Made by a program: the position numbers and the translations under genes. DNA of 35,702 nt from Bradyrhizobium sp. Leo170 (GTDB lineage Bacteria > Pseudomonadota > Alphaproteobacteria > Rhizobiales > Xanthobacteraceae). The notes under the pieces were generated by a model. The model was not told the DNA's origin and ran no database searches. It worked only from the letters and a program-made list of their open reading frames with translations. Each line of letters starts with the position of its first letter. Position 1 is the stretch's first letter. Shown piece after piece: positions 26,578 to 35,554 of the stretch. Location of the stretch: positions 1 through 35,702 of the forward strand of contig NZ_PSRR01000051.1 of NCBI RefSeq assembly GCF_004296405.1. Reading direction: 5' to 3'.

Positions 26578-28983
26578 TTAGACGTTATCTGCCTCTGTGG
26601 AGCGAACCGCGACGGAGGCGGCCTCTTTCCCCCATCTCCAGCCTGTGATCTCGGGCATATCGTCCCCATACCGAGCAATGTATGTCTTGTGATCGATGAG
26701 CTTGTCCCGAATCGCCTGCTTGGCATAAGCAGCCCGTGACCCGAGCTTCGGCACGCGATCAATCACGTCGGATACGAGATGGAAGCGATCCATATCGTTC
26801 AGTACGCACATATCAAACGGGGTTGTGGTGGTACCTTCCTCCCTGTAACCCCGGACATGCAGGTTGTCGTGGCCGGTGCGCCGGTAGGTCAATCGGTGGA
26901 TCAGCCACGGATAACCATGGAAGGCAAAGATGATCGGCTTGTCGGTGGTGAACAACGCATCAAAATCCTGATCCGAGAGGCCGTGCGGGTGTTCGCTCGG
27001 TGGCTGCAGCTTCATCAGATTGACAACGTTGATGACGCGCACTTTGAGATCGGGCGCATGTCGTCTAAGCAGGTCGACCGCCGCAAGAGTCTCCAGTGTC
27101 GGTACGTCTCCACAACAGGCCATCACAACATCTGGCTCGCCACCCCGGTCGTTGCTGGCCCACTGCCAGATGCCCAGTCCGGCCTCGCAGTGCTTGATCG
27201 CCTCGTTCATTGTCAGCCACTGAGGAGCAGGCTGCTTGCCCGCGACGACGACATTGACGTAGTTCCGGCTGCGCAGGCAATGGTTGGTGACCGAGAGTAG
27301 GCAGTTCGCGTCGGGCGGCAGATAGACCCGGATGACCTCAGCTTTCTTGTTCACGACATGATCGATGAACCCAGGGTCTTGATGGCTGAAGCCGTTGTGG
27401 TCCTGACGCCAGACATGGCTGGACAAAAGATAATTCAGCGAGCCGATCGGTCGTCGCCAGGGAATGTGATTGCAGACCTTCAACCACTTGGCGTGCTGGT
27501 TGAACATGGAATCGATGATGTGGATGAAAGCCTCATAGCAAGAGAAGAAACCGTGCCGGCCCGTCAGGAGATAGCCCTCAAGCCAGCCCTGGCACTGGTG
27601 CTCGCTGAGCATCTCCATTACTCGCCCGTCGGGCGCCAGATGATCGTCCCACGGATAAGTTTCCGCTACCCAGGCACGGTTGGTTACCTCCAGCACGTCT
27701 TGCCAACGGTTGGAGTTGTTCTCGTCGGGACTGAAGAGTCGGAAGTTCCGTTGCTCCATGTTGAGCTTCATCACGTCACGTAGAAACCGCCCCATGATCC
27801 GCGTCGACTCCGCCATAACGGCGCCGGGCTCGCTCATTTCGACTGCGTAGTCGCGGAAATTCGGCATTCGCAGTTCGCGCAGAAGTAACCCGCCATTGGT
27901 GTGCGGGTTGGCGCTCATACGGCGGGTTCCTCGAGGAGCGAGGTCGGCCAACTCAGGACGAAGGCGGCCGCCGTCGTCGAAAAGTTCGGCAGGTCGGTAG
28001 CTTTTCATCCATTCTTCCAGAATGCGGACATGGGCGTTGTTTTCGTGCATCTCGCCCATGGGCACTTGATGAGAGCGCCAGTAATCCTCGGTCCGCTTGC
28101 CATCGATTTCCTTCGGACAAGTCCAGCCCTTGGGGGTTCGTAGGACAATCATCGGCCAACGTGGCCGCTCGTTAAGGCCGTTGCGTCGTGAATCCACCTT
28201 TATCCGCTGAATTTCGCCGATAATCTTATCCAGCGTAGCGGCCATAAGTTCGTGCATTTTTTCCGGCTCATCCCCCTCAACAAAGTAAGGCGTATAGCCG
28301 TAGCCGCGAAACAACTGATCCAGCTCTTCACGGCTGACGCGGGCGAGAATGCAGGGATTGGCAATCTTATAGCCGTTCAAATGGAGGATCGGCAAAACCA
28401 CCCCGTCAGTCGCGGGATTCAAGAACTTGTTAGAATGCCAGCTCGTTGCCAGCGGTCCCGTCTCCGCTTCACCGTCGCCGACGACGCAGGCAACGATCAA
28501 ATCTGGATTGTCGAAGGCTGCCCCATAAGCATGCGACAGAGAGTACCCAAGTTCGCCCCCCTCGTGAATTGAACCCGGAGTCTCCGGCGCTACGTGACTG
28601 GGAATACCGCCAGGGAACGAGAATTGGGTGAACAGCCGTTTCATGCCCTCTTCATCGGGCGAGATGTTCGGGTAAACCTCGCTGTAGGTTCCCTCGAGAT
28701 AGGCATGCGCGACCAGGCTCGGGCCGCCATGCCCAGGGCCCGTGATATAGATCATATCGAGGTCGTGCTTCTTAATGATCCGGTTCAAGTGAACGTAGAT
28801 GAAGTTCAAACCGGGTGAAGTCCCCCAGTGACCGAGGAGCCGCGGCTTGATGTGCTCCTTCGTGAGCGGCTGCTTAAGCAGCGGGTTGTCGTAGAGATAG
28901 ATCTGGCCCACCGAGAGGTAGTTGGACGCCCGCCAATACGCATCCATCATTGCCCGCTCTTGATCAGACAACGCGTTTGCCAT
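26578..28983 (-). CDS. xfp: Phosphoketolase (xylulose-5-P/fructose-6-P)
   Basis: An 801-residue thiamine-diphosphate enzyme that cleaves xylulose-5-phosphate or fructose-6-phosphate with phosphate, giving acetyl-phosphate and glyceraldehyde-3- or erythrose-4-phosphate. Motifs: the substrate/TPP loop [10 protein letters not shown] (81-90), the TPP motif GDGEAETG (169-176) and the middle-domain [18 protein letters not shown]. Length fits the family (about 790-825). The start at ATG 28983 follows GAGGAGGAAACA; the longer frame to 29124 runs through the promoter and FixK box and is rejected. First gene of the operon. Acetyl-phosphate can give ATP through acetate kinase or acetyl-CoA through phosphotransacetylase; neither gene is in this window. 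Confidence 0.96.
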   Translation of the reverse strand: MANALSDQERAMMDAYWRASNYLSVGQIYLYDNPLLKQPLTKEHIKPRLLGHWGTSPGLNFIYVHLNRIIKKHDLDMIYITGPGHGGPSLVAHAYLEGTYSEVYPNISPDEEGMKRLFTQFSFPGGIPSHVAPETPGSIHEGGELGYSLSHAYGAAFDNPDLIVACVVGDGEAETGPLATSWHSNKFLNPATDGVVLPILHLNGYKIANPCILARVSREELDQLFRGYGYTPYFVEGDEPEKMHELMAATLDKIIGEIQRIKVDSRRNGLNERPRWPMIVLRTPKGWTCPKEIDGKRTEDYWRSHQVPMGEMHENNAHVRILEEWMKSYRPAELFDDGGRLRPELADLAPRGTRRMSANPHTNGGLLLRELRMPNFRDYAVEMSEPGAVMAESTRIMGRFLRDVMKLNMEQRNFRLFSPDENNSNRWQDVLEVTNRAWVAETYPWDDHLAPDGRVMEMLSEHQCQGWLEGYLLTGRHGFFSCYEAFIHIIDSMFNQHAKWLKVCNHIPWRRPIGSLNYLLSSHVWRQDHNGFSHQDPGFIDHVVNKKAEVIRVYLPPDANCLLSVTNHCLRSRNYVNVVVAGKQPAPQWLTMNEAIKHCEAGLGIWQWASNDRGGEPDVVMACCGDVPTLETLAAVDLLRRHAPDLKVRVINVVNLMKLQPPSEHPHGLSDQDFDALFTTDKPIIFAFHGYPWLIHRLTYRRTGHDNLHVRGYREEGTTTTPFDMCVLNDMDRFHLVSDVIDRVPKLGSRAAYAKQAIRDKLIDHKTYIARYGDDMPEITGWRWGKEAASVAVRSTEADNV

Positions 28984-29110
28984 TGTTTCCTCCTCACTCC
29001 GTCTCATCGAGCGCGCCGTTGCAGGGCTCGGCGGAAACCGAGCGCCGTTAATCGCCTGCATCACAGCAGAGACGGCAGCTACAGGGAAAAACCGCGCGGC
29101 ACGGTCTTCA

Positions 29111-29124
29111 TTGATCCAGATCAA
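29111..29124 (-). promoter_or_regulatory. FixK/FNR-type box upstream of xfp
   Basis: TTGATCCAGATCAA is an exact match to the FNR/FixK consensus TTGAT-N4-ATCAA. It lies 128 bases upstream of the xfp start, in the gap between xfp and the 3' end of the AsmA-like gene, so xfp is the only sensible target. A class II arrangement would place the transcription start near 29077. The -10 there is not obvious. Binding is inferred. Confidence 0.7.
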
Positions 29125-29258
29125 CGCAAGTCCCGCTGAGGGTCACTCTGGCCAATCCTGGCCGCCGCCTGTCGGCCGGAGGTGACCGGACACTTTGGTT
29201 CAAGCGACGACACGTGCGGCTTGGGATCGGCGGCCAAGAACGGCACGCCATAGATCGC

Positions 29259-32200
29259 TCAATTGTTCGGCGGGAATTCCACCTGGTTGTTCTGCTTGCC
29301 GGTGTTGAATTCCATGATCTTCCGCGTCACGCCGGGAAAGATCGCCGAGATCGGATTGACGCGCAGCACCGGCTGCGCCGGTGTGCCCACAACCTCGTAG
29401 GTCACGCCGATCAGGCCCTCATTACTTCCGCCGCCGAGCACTAGGCCGATCACCGGCAACTGGCCGAACATGTTGTTCAGGCCGTACATCGGCACGAAGG
29501 TGCCGCTCATGCGCACCTGGTTGCCGATGTTGTCGATGCTTCCTTCGATGGTCGCGCCGATCGCCGGCCCCTTCACGACGCCGTCGCGGATCGTGAGCAG
29601 TCCGCTCTGGCGCGTGAACTCGGCGCGCAAGGCGCTGAACGCGACGCCGCTCGTCGTGCCAGGCGAACCGCCGGCTGCGATCCGGTCGAGCTCGGGTTGA
29701 CCTTTGACGGAGAAGTCGCGGATGTTGATCAGCCCTTCCTTGGGGCTCGGCTCCGCCGCCGGCGGCTCCATCGCGAGCGTGAGCTGACCGCCCACGATCT
29801 TGGAATAGAAATCGGTGAAGCGGAAGAATGCGCCGGCGTCGTTGGTCTGCAGGTAGACCACCTCGCGCCCCTGCTGGCGACCGCGCAGATCGGCGGTCAC
29901 GGGCGTATCGCGCCCGATCTTGCCGTTCAGTGCAAAACTCTTGATGGCGCCGTTGCGCTTGGAGGCCTTCGCATCGACGCTGCGCAACGCTTCGCCATTG
30001 AAGCCGGCAACCGCCCCGAGCTTGAGGTCGATGTCGTAATCGATGTTCTTGGTCTTGTTCTTGGGGTCGTCGCGGCCCGAAATCGCCGTGCGCAGGAAGC
30101 CGCGGCCATCGAACACGTCGCCGCGCATGGAGACCTTCAAGACGCCGTCGGGCCCGCGGTCGGCGCGCAGCGTGGTCTTGTCGCCTTCCGACGGCGAATA
30201 GGTCGGGAAGTTGGCGTTCATGAGATCGCCATTCTGGTCAACTTCCACCGATCCCTTGATCGACGTGCCGGCGCCTTCGACCACGATGTCCTCAAAGCGC
30301 GTCGATTGCGGCTTCTGCACCACGTTGAAGGTGGCCTTGCCAGACTTGCCGGGCGTCTTGACCCAACCGGGCAGGATATTGTCGAGCCTTACCTGGGTGA
30401 GATCAGCCTCGACGCCGAGCTTGCTGTCGTGATCGCTGCTGCTCGCGATCTTGCCCACGACCTTGACCGGGATCGCGCCGCTCACCGCGGATCCGAGGTC
30501 GAGCCCGAGCCGCTGGCGGCCGGCATCGTCGAGCGTTGACTGCAGCTTGATGTCGGCGTCGCCCTCGCTCGGCTTGCGGTAATCCAGCGAAGCCGGCTGC
30601 CCGCCGATCTTGACGTCACCCTTGACCTGATAGCCCGCATTGTTGGCGACGACCTTCAGCGCGTTGGCCTCGAGCTTCTGGTTCATCACCAATTTGTCGA
30701 TCGCGACGCTGCCGAGATCGGCGGTGACGGCGTAAGTCGTATCCTCCTTGGTCAGCACGCCCTTGACCGGCAGGCCGAGATTGATCGTGGCCGAGACCGT
30801 TCCCTTGCTCGCATTGGGATCGACGAATGTCGTCCCCGACACATCGCTGAGGCGGTCGGAGGCGAGGATTTCGGCGCAGGCCGGCACCGGACAATCGACG
30901 CGGAATTTGATCTTGGCCGGCGAGGGTTTTGGCACCAGGTCCGGGACTTCGAAGGAGAAGTCCGACAGCGTGATCTTGCGCCCGCCCGGCGTGTCGGCGA
31001 TGCCCTGGGCGATGTTGACGGTCGCGGTGCGGCCGGTCACCCGCGCCCGCAAATCCGCGTCATGAACCACGGGCATCTCGTCCACCGGACGCACCGTCAC
31101 GCCGCTCGCGACGATGTTGACGGCAAGCCCGTCATCCGGGATTGGAGGCCCCTTGCGGGACAGGTTGCGCACCGGCGAGTTGACGCCGATCTCGATGCGC
31201 TGGAGCGTGCCGCGCTCGATCCGCTCGATCACCCATTCGCGCAATTCCGGCACGACCAGCGCAGGCCAAACTCGCTTCAGCGCCGAGGCCGACATTGGCG
31301 TGCCCGCGAACCCGAGCTGCAGCCGCGGCTCGCCGGAATAGTCGATGCTGCCGGTGCCGGCGATGCCGATCTCGCCATTGCTGATATCGGCCTGCGTCAG
31401 CAGCACGCGCTTCTTGTCGGTGTCGAAACGCAAGCCAACCGCGATGCGATTGAAGATCAGCGGCGGCTCGTTGTCGATGCCCGCGAGCAGGATGGTGCCG
31501 CCGCTCAGGCCGAGCTGCCAGTCGTTGATATCGTCATTCGGCGGTTCGAGATGAGCGAGCAGCGTGACCCGATTGGCGCCGGAGACGACCTTGAACGGCG
31601 CCAGCAGCACGCGGCGTCCAGCGTCCCATTCAACATTCACTTCGGCAGAATCGATCGCCATCGGATAGTCGGGCGTATCGGTGTCGATCAGGTTGCCGGG
31701 GCCGGCGGTGATCTTGCCGCGGAAATAGGTCGGCAGCCCGTCGCGGCCGATTTCACCCTTCAGTTCACCGGATAGCGGCAGCTCGGCATTGTAGGTGAGA
31801 TCCTTCACCCTGAGCGCGAGCAGGATATTGGCGGATGACAGCTTGTCGGCGCGCAGGTCGACCGCGCGCACGCCATCCCTGAGCGGGCCAACCGCGACGC
31901 GCAGCGACCACGGATGGGCGCCCTCTTCACCGACGCTCAGCGCCACGCCGCCGCCGCTCGGCCGCCGCAGGCTCAGGCTGATATTCTCGAAGGTCCATTT
32001 GCCGCCGCGCTGCTGATCGTCGACGACGAGGTTGCCGTTCTTCAGACCGATCTCGTTGAGGTTCTGGCCGTCGAGACCGGTCATGCTGAGGCTGTCGAGC
32101 CAGTCGAGGCCGGCAAGCAATCCGCTCTGCGCGCTCTCAGACGGCGGCGCCGGGACGCTGACGGACGGCGACGAAGGTGGCGATAACGGCGGCGGCGGGG

Positions 32201-32996
32201 GCACCGGCCGCGGGAATGTCGGCGGCAGGCCCGCCTCATGCTTGGAAGCGACACCGGTCGCGAGCGGCTTGGCGGTATCGCCGGCGGAAACGGTCACATA
32301 GCCGTCCGGCGTGATCCGGATCGCGAGTTCGGCATCAACGAGGTTAAGGCTTTCGGCGCGGAGCTGGCCCATCAGCAGCGCGGTGCCGGACAGTTTGACC
32401 TCGGCTTTCGGCGCGCTCGCGACGATCGCACGGTCGCGGTCGCGCACGATGATGTCGCGGATGCGCACGGCGATTCCAATCCGGCCGGCGCGCTCGATCT
32501 GGGTGCCGCCGACCTCGACCGTGTTGCCGTGGCCGATATTGTCCTCGATCGCGGTCGCGAGCCATGGCGTCGCCATATCGAGATTGATCGGGCCTGCCCC
32601 CAGCCGCCACCACAGCGCGCCGAAGCAGCTCATGAAGATCGCCGCCAGCACGCCCAGCACCAGGGCGATGCGCTTGACCCAGCGCCCGCCATGAGTCGAT
32701 CGCCGCCTGGGGCCGAAGAAGTCACCGATCCGGTGCAGGCCGGAATCTGAGCGCGACAACAGCCGCCGCGCGCGATGGCCGGCAGCCTCGTCATGCTCCT
32801 CCCAGCCGACCTCGTCGCCCCAGCCGCAATACTGGGCGTCGGCACGCGGATTCGGGCTGTGACCTTGGAGCGATCCTTGGGAGCTCGATCCTTGGGACGA
32901 CGTATTCTTTGCCATTGCCTCTCGGTGCAGGCGCTGAGGTTGATCGCCGCCCAAGGCACGCCCATCGATCTGTATCGAGCGCTCCTGTGCCGGCAT
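29259..32996 (-). CDS. Large AsmA-like/DUF3971 envelope protein (YhdP-type)
   Basis: A 1245-residue protein with one N-terminal transmembrane helix (about 107-130) after a basic, Ser/Gln-rich cytoplasmic tail, then a very long beta-rich periplasmic part. Repeated ADLxxVRLDNILPG-like and DVKIGGQPASLDYR-like strands and the C-terminal MYGLNNMFGQLPVIGLVLGG segment are typical of the DUF3971/AsmA-like C-terminal family, which includes YhdP and is related to TamB-type lipid-transport bridges. A Pro-rich stretch at about 258-287 is unusual. Family members help move phospholipids between inner and outer membranes or influence outer-membrane integrity. The start is uncertain: ATG 32996 (GAGGATT upstream) or ATG 32915; the open frame continues to 33089. 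Confidence 0.85.
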   Translation of the reverse strand: MPAQERSIQIDGRALGGDQPQRLHREAMAKNTSSQGSSSQGSLQGHSPNPRADAQYCGWGDEVGWEEHDEAAGHRARRLLSRSDSGLHRIGDFFGPRRRSTHGGRWVKRIALVLGVLAAIFMSCFGALWWRLGAGPINLDMATPWLATAIEDNIGHGNTVEVGGTQIERAGRIGIAVRIRDIIVRDRDRAIVASAPKAEVKLSGTALLMGQLRAESLNLVDAELAIRITPDGYVTVSAGDTAKPLATGVASKHEAGLPPTFPRPVPPPPPLSPPSSPSVSVPAPPSESAQSGLLAGLDWLDSLSMTGLDGQNLNEIGLKNGNLVVDDQQRGGKWTFENISLSLRRPSGGGVALSVGEEGAHPWSLRVAVGPLRDGVRAVDLRADKLSSANILLALRVKDLTYNAELPLSGELKGEIGRDGLPTYFRGKITAGPGNLIDTDTPDYPMAIDSAEVNVEWDAGRRVLLAPFKVVSGANRVTLLAHLEPPNDDINDWQLGLSGGTILLAGIDNEPPLIFNRIAVGLRFDTDKKRVLLTQADISNGEIGIAGTGSIDYSGEPRLQLGFAGTPMSASALKRVWPALVVPELREWVIERIERGTLQRIEIGVNSPVRNLSRKGPPIPDDGLAVNIVASGVTVRPVDEMPVVHDADLRARVTGRTATVNIAQGIADTPGGRKITLSDFSFEVPDLVPKPSPAKIKFRVDCPVPACAEILASDRLSDVSGTTFVDPNASKGTVSATINLGLPVKGVLTKEDTTYAVTADLGSVAIDKLVMNQKLEANALKVVANNAGYQVKGDVKIGGQPASLDYRKPSEGDADIKLQSTLDDAGRQRLGLDLGSAVSGAIPVKVVGKIASSSDHDSKLGVEADLTQVRLDNILPGWVKTPGKSGKATFNVVQKPQSTRFEDIVVEGAGTSIKGSVEVDQNGDLMNANFPTYSPSEGDKTTLRADRGPDGVLKVSMRGDVFDGRGFLRTAISGRDDPKNKTKNIDYDIDLKLGAVAGFNGEALRSVDAKASKRNGAIKSFALNGKIGRDTPVTADLRGRQQGREVVYLQTNDAGAFFRFTDFYSKIVGGQLTLAMEPPAAEPSPKEGLINIRDFSVKGQPELDRIAAGGSPGTTSGVAFSALRAEFTRQSGLLTIRDGVVKGPAIGATIEGSIDNIGNQVRMSGTFVPMYGLNNMFGQLPVIGLVLGGGSNEGLIGVTYEVVGTPAQPVLRVNPISAIFPGVTRKIMEFNTGKQNNQVEFPPNN

Positions 32997-33041
32997 CGCT
33001 GCCAATCCTCGCTTAATACTGTTAGTCGCCCTCAGCCCCAA

Positions 33042-33089
33042 GTGAACATTTGAGCGAACATTTGAGCGAACATTCGAGCAAACTTTCAA
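33042..33089. repeat. Tandem 12-base repeats upstream of the AsmA-like gene
   Basis: Copies at 33042-33053 (GTGAACATTTGA), 33054-33065 (GCGAACATTTGA) and 33066-33077 (GCGAACATTCGA), with a degenerate fourth copy at 33078-33089. They lie 46 to 93 bases upstream of the chosen start, where a promoter or operator would be. If translated they give a Ser-Asn-Val-Arg repeat, which looks like an artefact of the open frame. Confidence 0.75.
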
Positions 33090-33247
33090 AGCAGGTTAGG
33101 CGAGCGGGCGGATGACGCGTCGAAATCCTTGTGACCATACTCCCGCGCCATCACACTTGCCCGACAGTCGGCACAAATCCGATCGCCGGCGACAAGCGCC
33201 GCACTGATACAATGGTTGAGCCCCGGAAAGCGACGAAAGGAAGGCGT

Positions 33248-33952
33248 ATGTCCAAGAAAACGCGCAAGAAATCCTCCAAGACCACAGCCAAATCGTCTCC
33301 GACCAAATCGTCTCGGGCCACGGCGGTCCGCAGTAAGGCCGTCGCATCGGTCAAGCCGCCCGCGGCAAAGGCTCGCAAGGCGGTCGCAAAGAAATCCAGC
33401 AAGGCGGCCAAAGCCGCATCCACCAAACCGTCCCACAAGGCCGCATCGAAATCGTTAAAATCCGCTGCATCGGCTGCGACCAAATCGACCACCCTGCTTG
33501 AGGGTGCCAAGGCGCCTGACTTCCGCCTGCCCCGCGACGGAGGAAGTGAGGTCTCACTCACCGACTTCGCCGGCAAGAAGCTGGTGCTGTTCTTCTACCC
33601 GCGCGCGGACACGCCGGGCTGCACCAAGGAGGCGATCGATTTCACCCGGCTGAAGGATGCGTTTGCCGAGAGCGGCACCGAGATCCTCGGCGTTTCTGGC
33701 GACACCGTGAAGGCGCAGGAATCATTCAGGAACAAGCATCAGCTCGCCATTCCCCTGGGCTCGGATGACCAGCACGAGATGCTGGAGGCCTATGGGGCCT
33801 GGGGCGAGAAATCCATGTATGGCAGGACTTTCCTTGGGATTCTTCGCACCACGGTTCTGGTCGACGCCAATGGCCGGATCGCCAGGATCTGGCGCAATGT
33901 CCGGGTCGACGGCCATGCCGACGAGGTCCTGGCGGCCGCCCAATCGCTCTGA
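33248..33952 (+). CDS. Peroxiredoxin Q/BCP-type with histone H1-like N-terminal tail
   Basis: A 234-residue fusion. Residues 1-80 are almost entirely Lys, Ala, Ser, Thr and Pro with KxxK and AAKA patterns, like histone H1 tails or bacterial H1-like DNA-binding proteins. Residues 81-234 are a PrxQ/BCP domain with the catalytic PRADTPGCTKEA (C125). It has no other cysteine: the position five residues on, the resolving Cys in E. coli BCP, is Ile130. So it appears to be a one-Cys enzyme needing an outside thiol. Predicted to reduce peroxides, possibly while bound to DNA, RNA or polyanions. ATG 33248 follows AAAGGAAGG. Divergent from the AsmA-like gene. Confidence 0.9.
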   Translation: MSKKTRKKSSKTTAKSSPTKSSRATAVRSKAVASVKPPAAKARKAVAKKSSKAAKAASTKPSHKAASKSLKSAASAATKSTTLLEGAKAPDFRLPRDGGSEVSLTDFAGKKLVLFFYPRADTPGCTKEAIDFTRLKDAFAESGTEILGVSGDTVKAQESFRNKHQLAIPLGSDDQHEMLEAYGAWGEKSMYGRTFLGILRTTVLVDANGRIARIWRNVRVDGHADEVLAAAQSL

Positions 33953-33977
33953 TCCACCGGGCCCCGTTTCCGGAAAA

Positions 33978-33985
33978 TTAACCAT
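33978..33985 (+). promoter_or_regulatory. CtrA half-site upstream of the M23 peptidase gene
   Basis: TTAACCAT equals the 8-base CtrA motif known from alphaproteobacterial cell-cycle promoters. The N7-spaced left half reads TTTC rather than TTAA, so it is at best a half-site. It is 67 bases upstream of a gene for a cell-wall peptidase, a plausible CtrA target. Confidence 0.35.
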
Positions 33986-34051
33986 GACCGGCTCAAATCG
34001 CTCCCGAACTGAGGCCGTACGGAACTTGATCCGACCGGCGCGGGAGTGCCG

Positions 34052-35413
34052 ATGTCCTATCGTTCCGGTCACCATTTCGACCATCACCAGCAGCACCATC
34101 ATCCACGAGAGCACGGGCGGACGTCCCCTCGCCGCCCTGCGGCCCATGCCGCGGCGTCAGCAGCCGCGCAGCCTGCGAACGACTACACCCTCGTCCATGC
34201 CGGCAAGCAGGTCCGCATTGGCCCGGTCCTGTTCTGGGCTGCGGTCGGTTCGGTGGTCCTGCTCGGCATATGGTCGGCCGCAACCGCGACCTATTTTGCG
34301 TTTCGCGACGACGTCCTGACCCGGCTGCTGGCCCGCCAGGCCGAGATGCAATTCTCCTATGAGGACCGGATCGCGGAATTGCGCGCCAAGGTCGACCGCA
34401 CCACCAGCCGGCAGCTCCTGGACCAGGAACAGTTCGACCAGAAGCTCGAGCAGATCATGCGCCGGCAGACCGCGCTCGAAGCCCGCGCCACTGCGCTGGG
34501 CTCGATGCCGGATGTCGCAACAACCGGCTCGATCCGCCCGCCCGCGCGCAATGCCGCGCCGGAATCGACGGCGACGCCAAAGCCCTCGCCGATCAGCGAC
34601 ACCGTGATCTTCGCGGCGCCGCCGGATCGCGAGGCGCGGCTGGAATCGCGCGCCCCGATCAAGGCGGCGGCACCGGTGAACCAGTTCGCCAAGCTGCAAG
34701 GCTTCGACAATGTCCTGGTCCGTCTCCAGACCTCGCTCGACCAGGTCGAGCGACGCCAGATGGCAGCGCTGAGCTCAGCCGAGGAGACCATGGAATCGCG
34801 GGTCCGCCGGATGCGCGGTGTGATCACGGATCTCGGTCTCAACATGTCGCAGCTCGAAGCCGCGACCCCACGCTCGGCGATCGGCGGCCCCTTCGTGCCC
34901 GTCAAGCTGCCCGGCGACGCCGGTCCGTTCGAGCGGCAACTCAACCGCATCAACATCACCCGCGCGCAGATGCAGCGCTTGAACGCCACGCTGACGCTGG
35001 TGCCCTACCGCAAGCCCGTGATCGGTGAAGTCGAGTTCACCTCGGGCTTCGGCGTCCGCACCGATCCGTTCCTCGGCCGTCCCGCGATGCATACCGGCCT
35101 CGATTTCCGCGCCGCGATGGGCGATCCCGTCCGCGCCACCGCCAATGGCAAGGTGGTGTCATCGGGCTGGGCCGGCGGTTACGGCCGCATGGTCGAGGTC
35201 GATCACGGCAATGGTCTTTCCACCCGCTACGGCCACCTGTCCGAGATCAACGTCAAGGTCGGCGAAACCGTCAAGATCGGCCAGGTGATCGGTGCCGTCG
35301 GCTCGACCGGCCGTTCGACCGGCCCGCACCTCCACTACGAGACACGCATCGACGGCGACGCAGTCGACCCGCAAAAATTCCTGCGCGCCGGCGTGCGCCT
35401 CAGCGCGGGCTGA
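34052..35413 (+). CDS. Membrane-anchored M23 family metallopeptidase
   Basis: A 453-residue LytM/M23 peptidase. A His-rich cytoplasmic N-terminus (HH at 7-8, HH at 11-12, HHH at 15-17) is followed by one transmembrane helix (about 57-84), a coiled-coil periplasmic region (about 86-145 and 215-265) and the M23 domain (about 325-445). Zinc ligands are present: HTGLD (H347, D351) and HLH (H426-H428); the catalytic metal site appears complete, so it may be an active endopeptidase rather than a degenerate LytM activator. It would cut peptidoglycan cross-links during growth or division. ATG 34052 with GGGAG at good spacing is preferred to GTG 34046. Confidence 0.92.
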   Translation: MSYRSGHHFDHHQQHHHPREHGRTSPRRPAAHAAASAAAQPANDYTLVHAGKQVRIGPVLFWAAVGSVVLLGIWSAATATYFAFRDDVLTRLLARQAEMQFSYEDRIAELRAKVDRTTSRQLLDQEQFDQKLEQIMRRQTALEARATALGSMPDVATTGSIRPPARNAAPESTATPKPSPISDTVIFAAPPDREARLESRAPIKAAAPVNQFAKLQGFDNVLVRLQTSLDQVERRQMAALSSAEETMESRVRRMRGVITDLGLNMSQLEAATPRSAIGGPFVPVKLPGDAGPFERQLNRINITRAQMQRLNATLTLVPYRKPVIGEVEFTSGFGVRTDPFLGRPAMHTGLDFRAAMGDPVRATANGKVVSSGWAGGYGRMVEVDHGNGLSTRYGHLSEINVKVGETVKIGQVIGAVGSTGRSTGPHLHYETRIDGDAVDPQKFLRAGVRLSAG

Positions 35414-35414
35414 T

Positions 35415-35527
35415 CTCCGTCGTCATTCCGGGGCGCGCGGAGCGCGAGCCCGGAATCCATCAGGCTACAGGCGCAGGCGGAGAAATGGATTCCGGGTTCG
35501 TCCTTCGGACGCCCCGGAATGACGGAG
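35415..35527. repeat. Long inverted repeat after the M23 gene
   Basis: The outer arms are CTCCGT-CGT-CATTCCGGGGCG (35415-35435) and CGCCCCGGAATGACGGAG (35510-35527); apart from a three-base duplication they pair perfectly. Inner arms GCCCGGAATCCAT (35448-35460) and ATGGATTCCGGGTT (35485-35498) also pair. GTCATTCCGGGGCG elements are a common dispersed intergenic family in Bradyrhizobium (from memory). It may end transcription of the M23 gene. Confidence 0.7.
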
Positions 35528-35554
35528 AACAACTCGCCAGCGACTCCAAGGTGA

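Noticed and set aside
28984..29124. N-terminal extension of phosphoketolase to 29124
   Set aside because: It would start inside the FixK box; the strong GAGGAGGAAACA site and family length fix the start at 28983.
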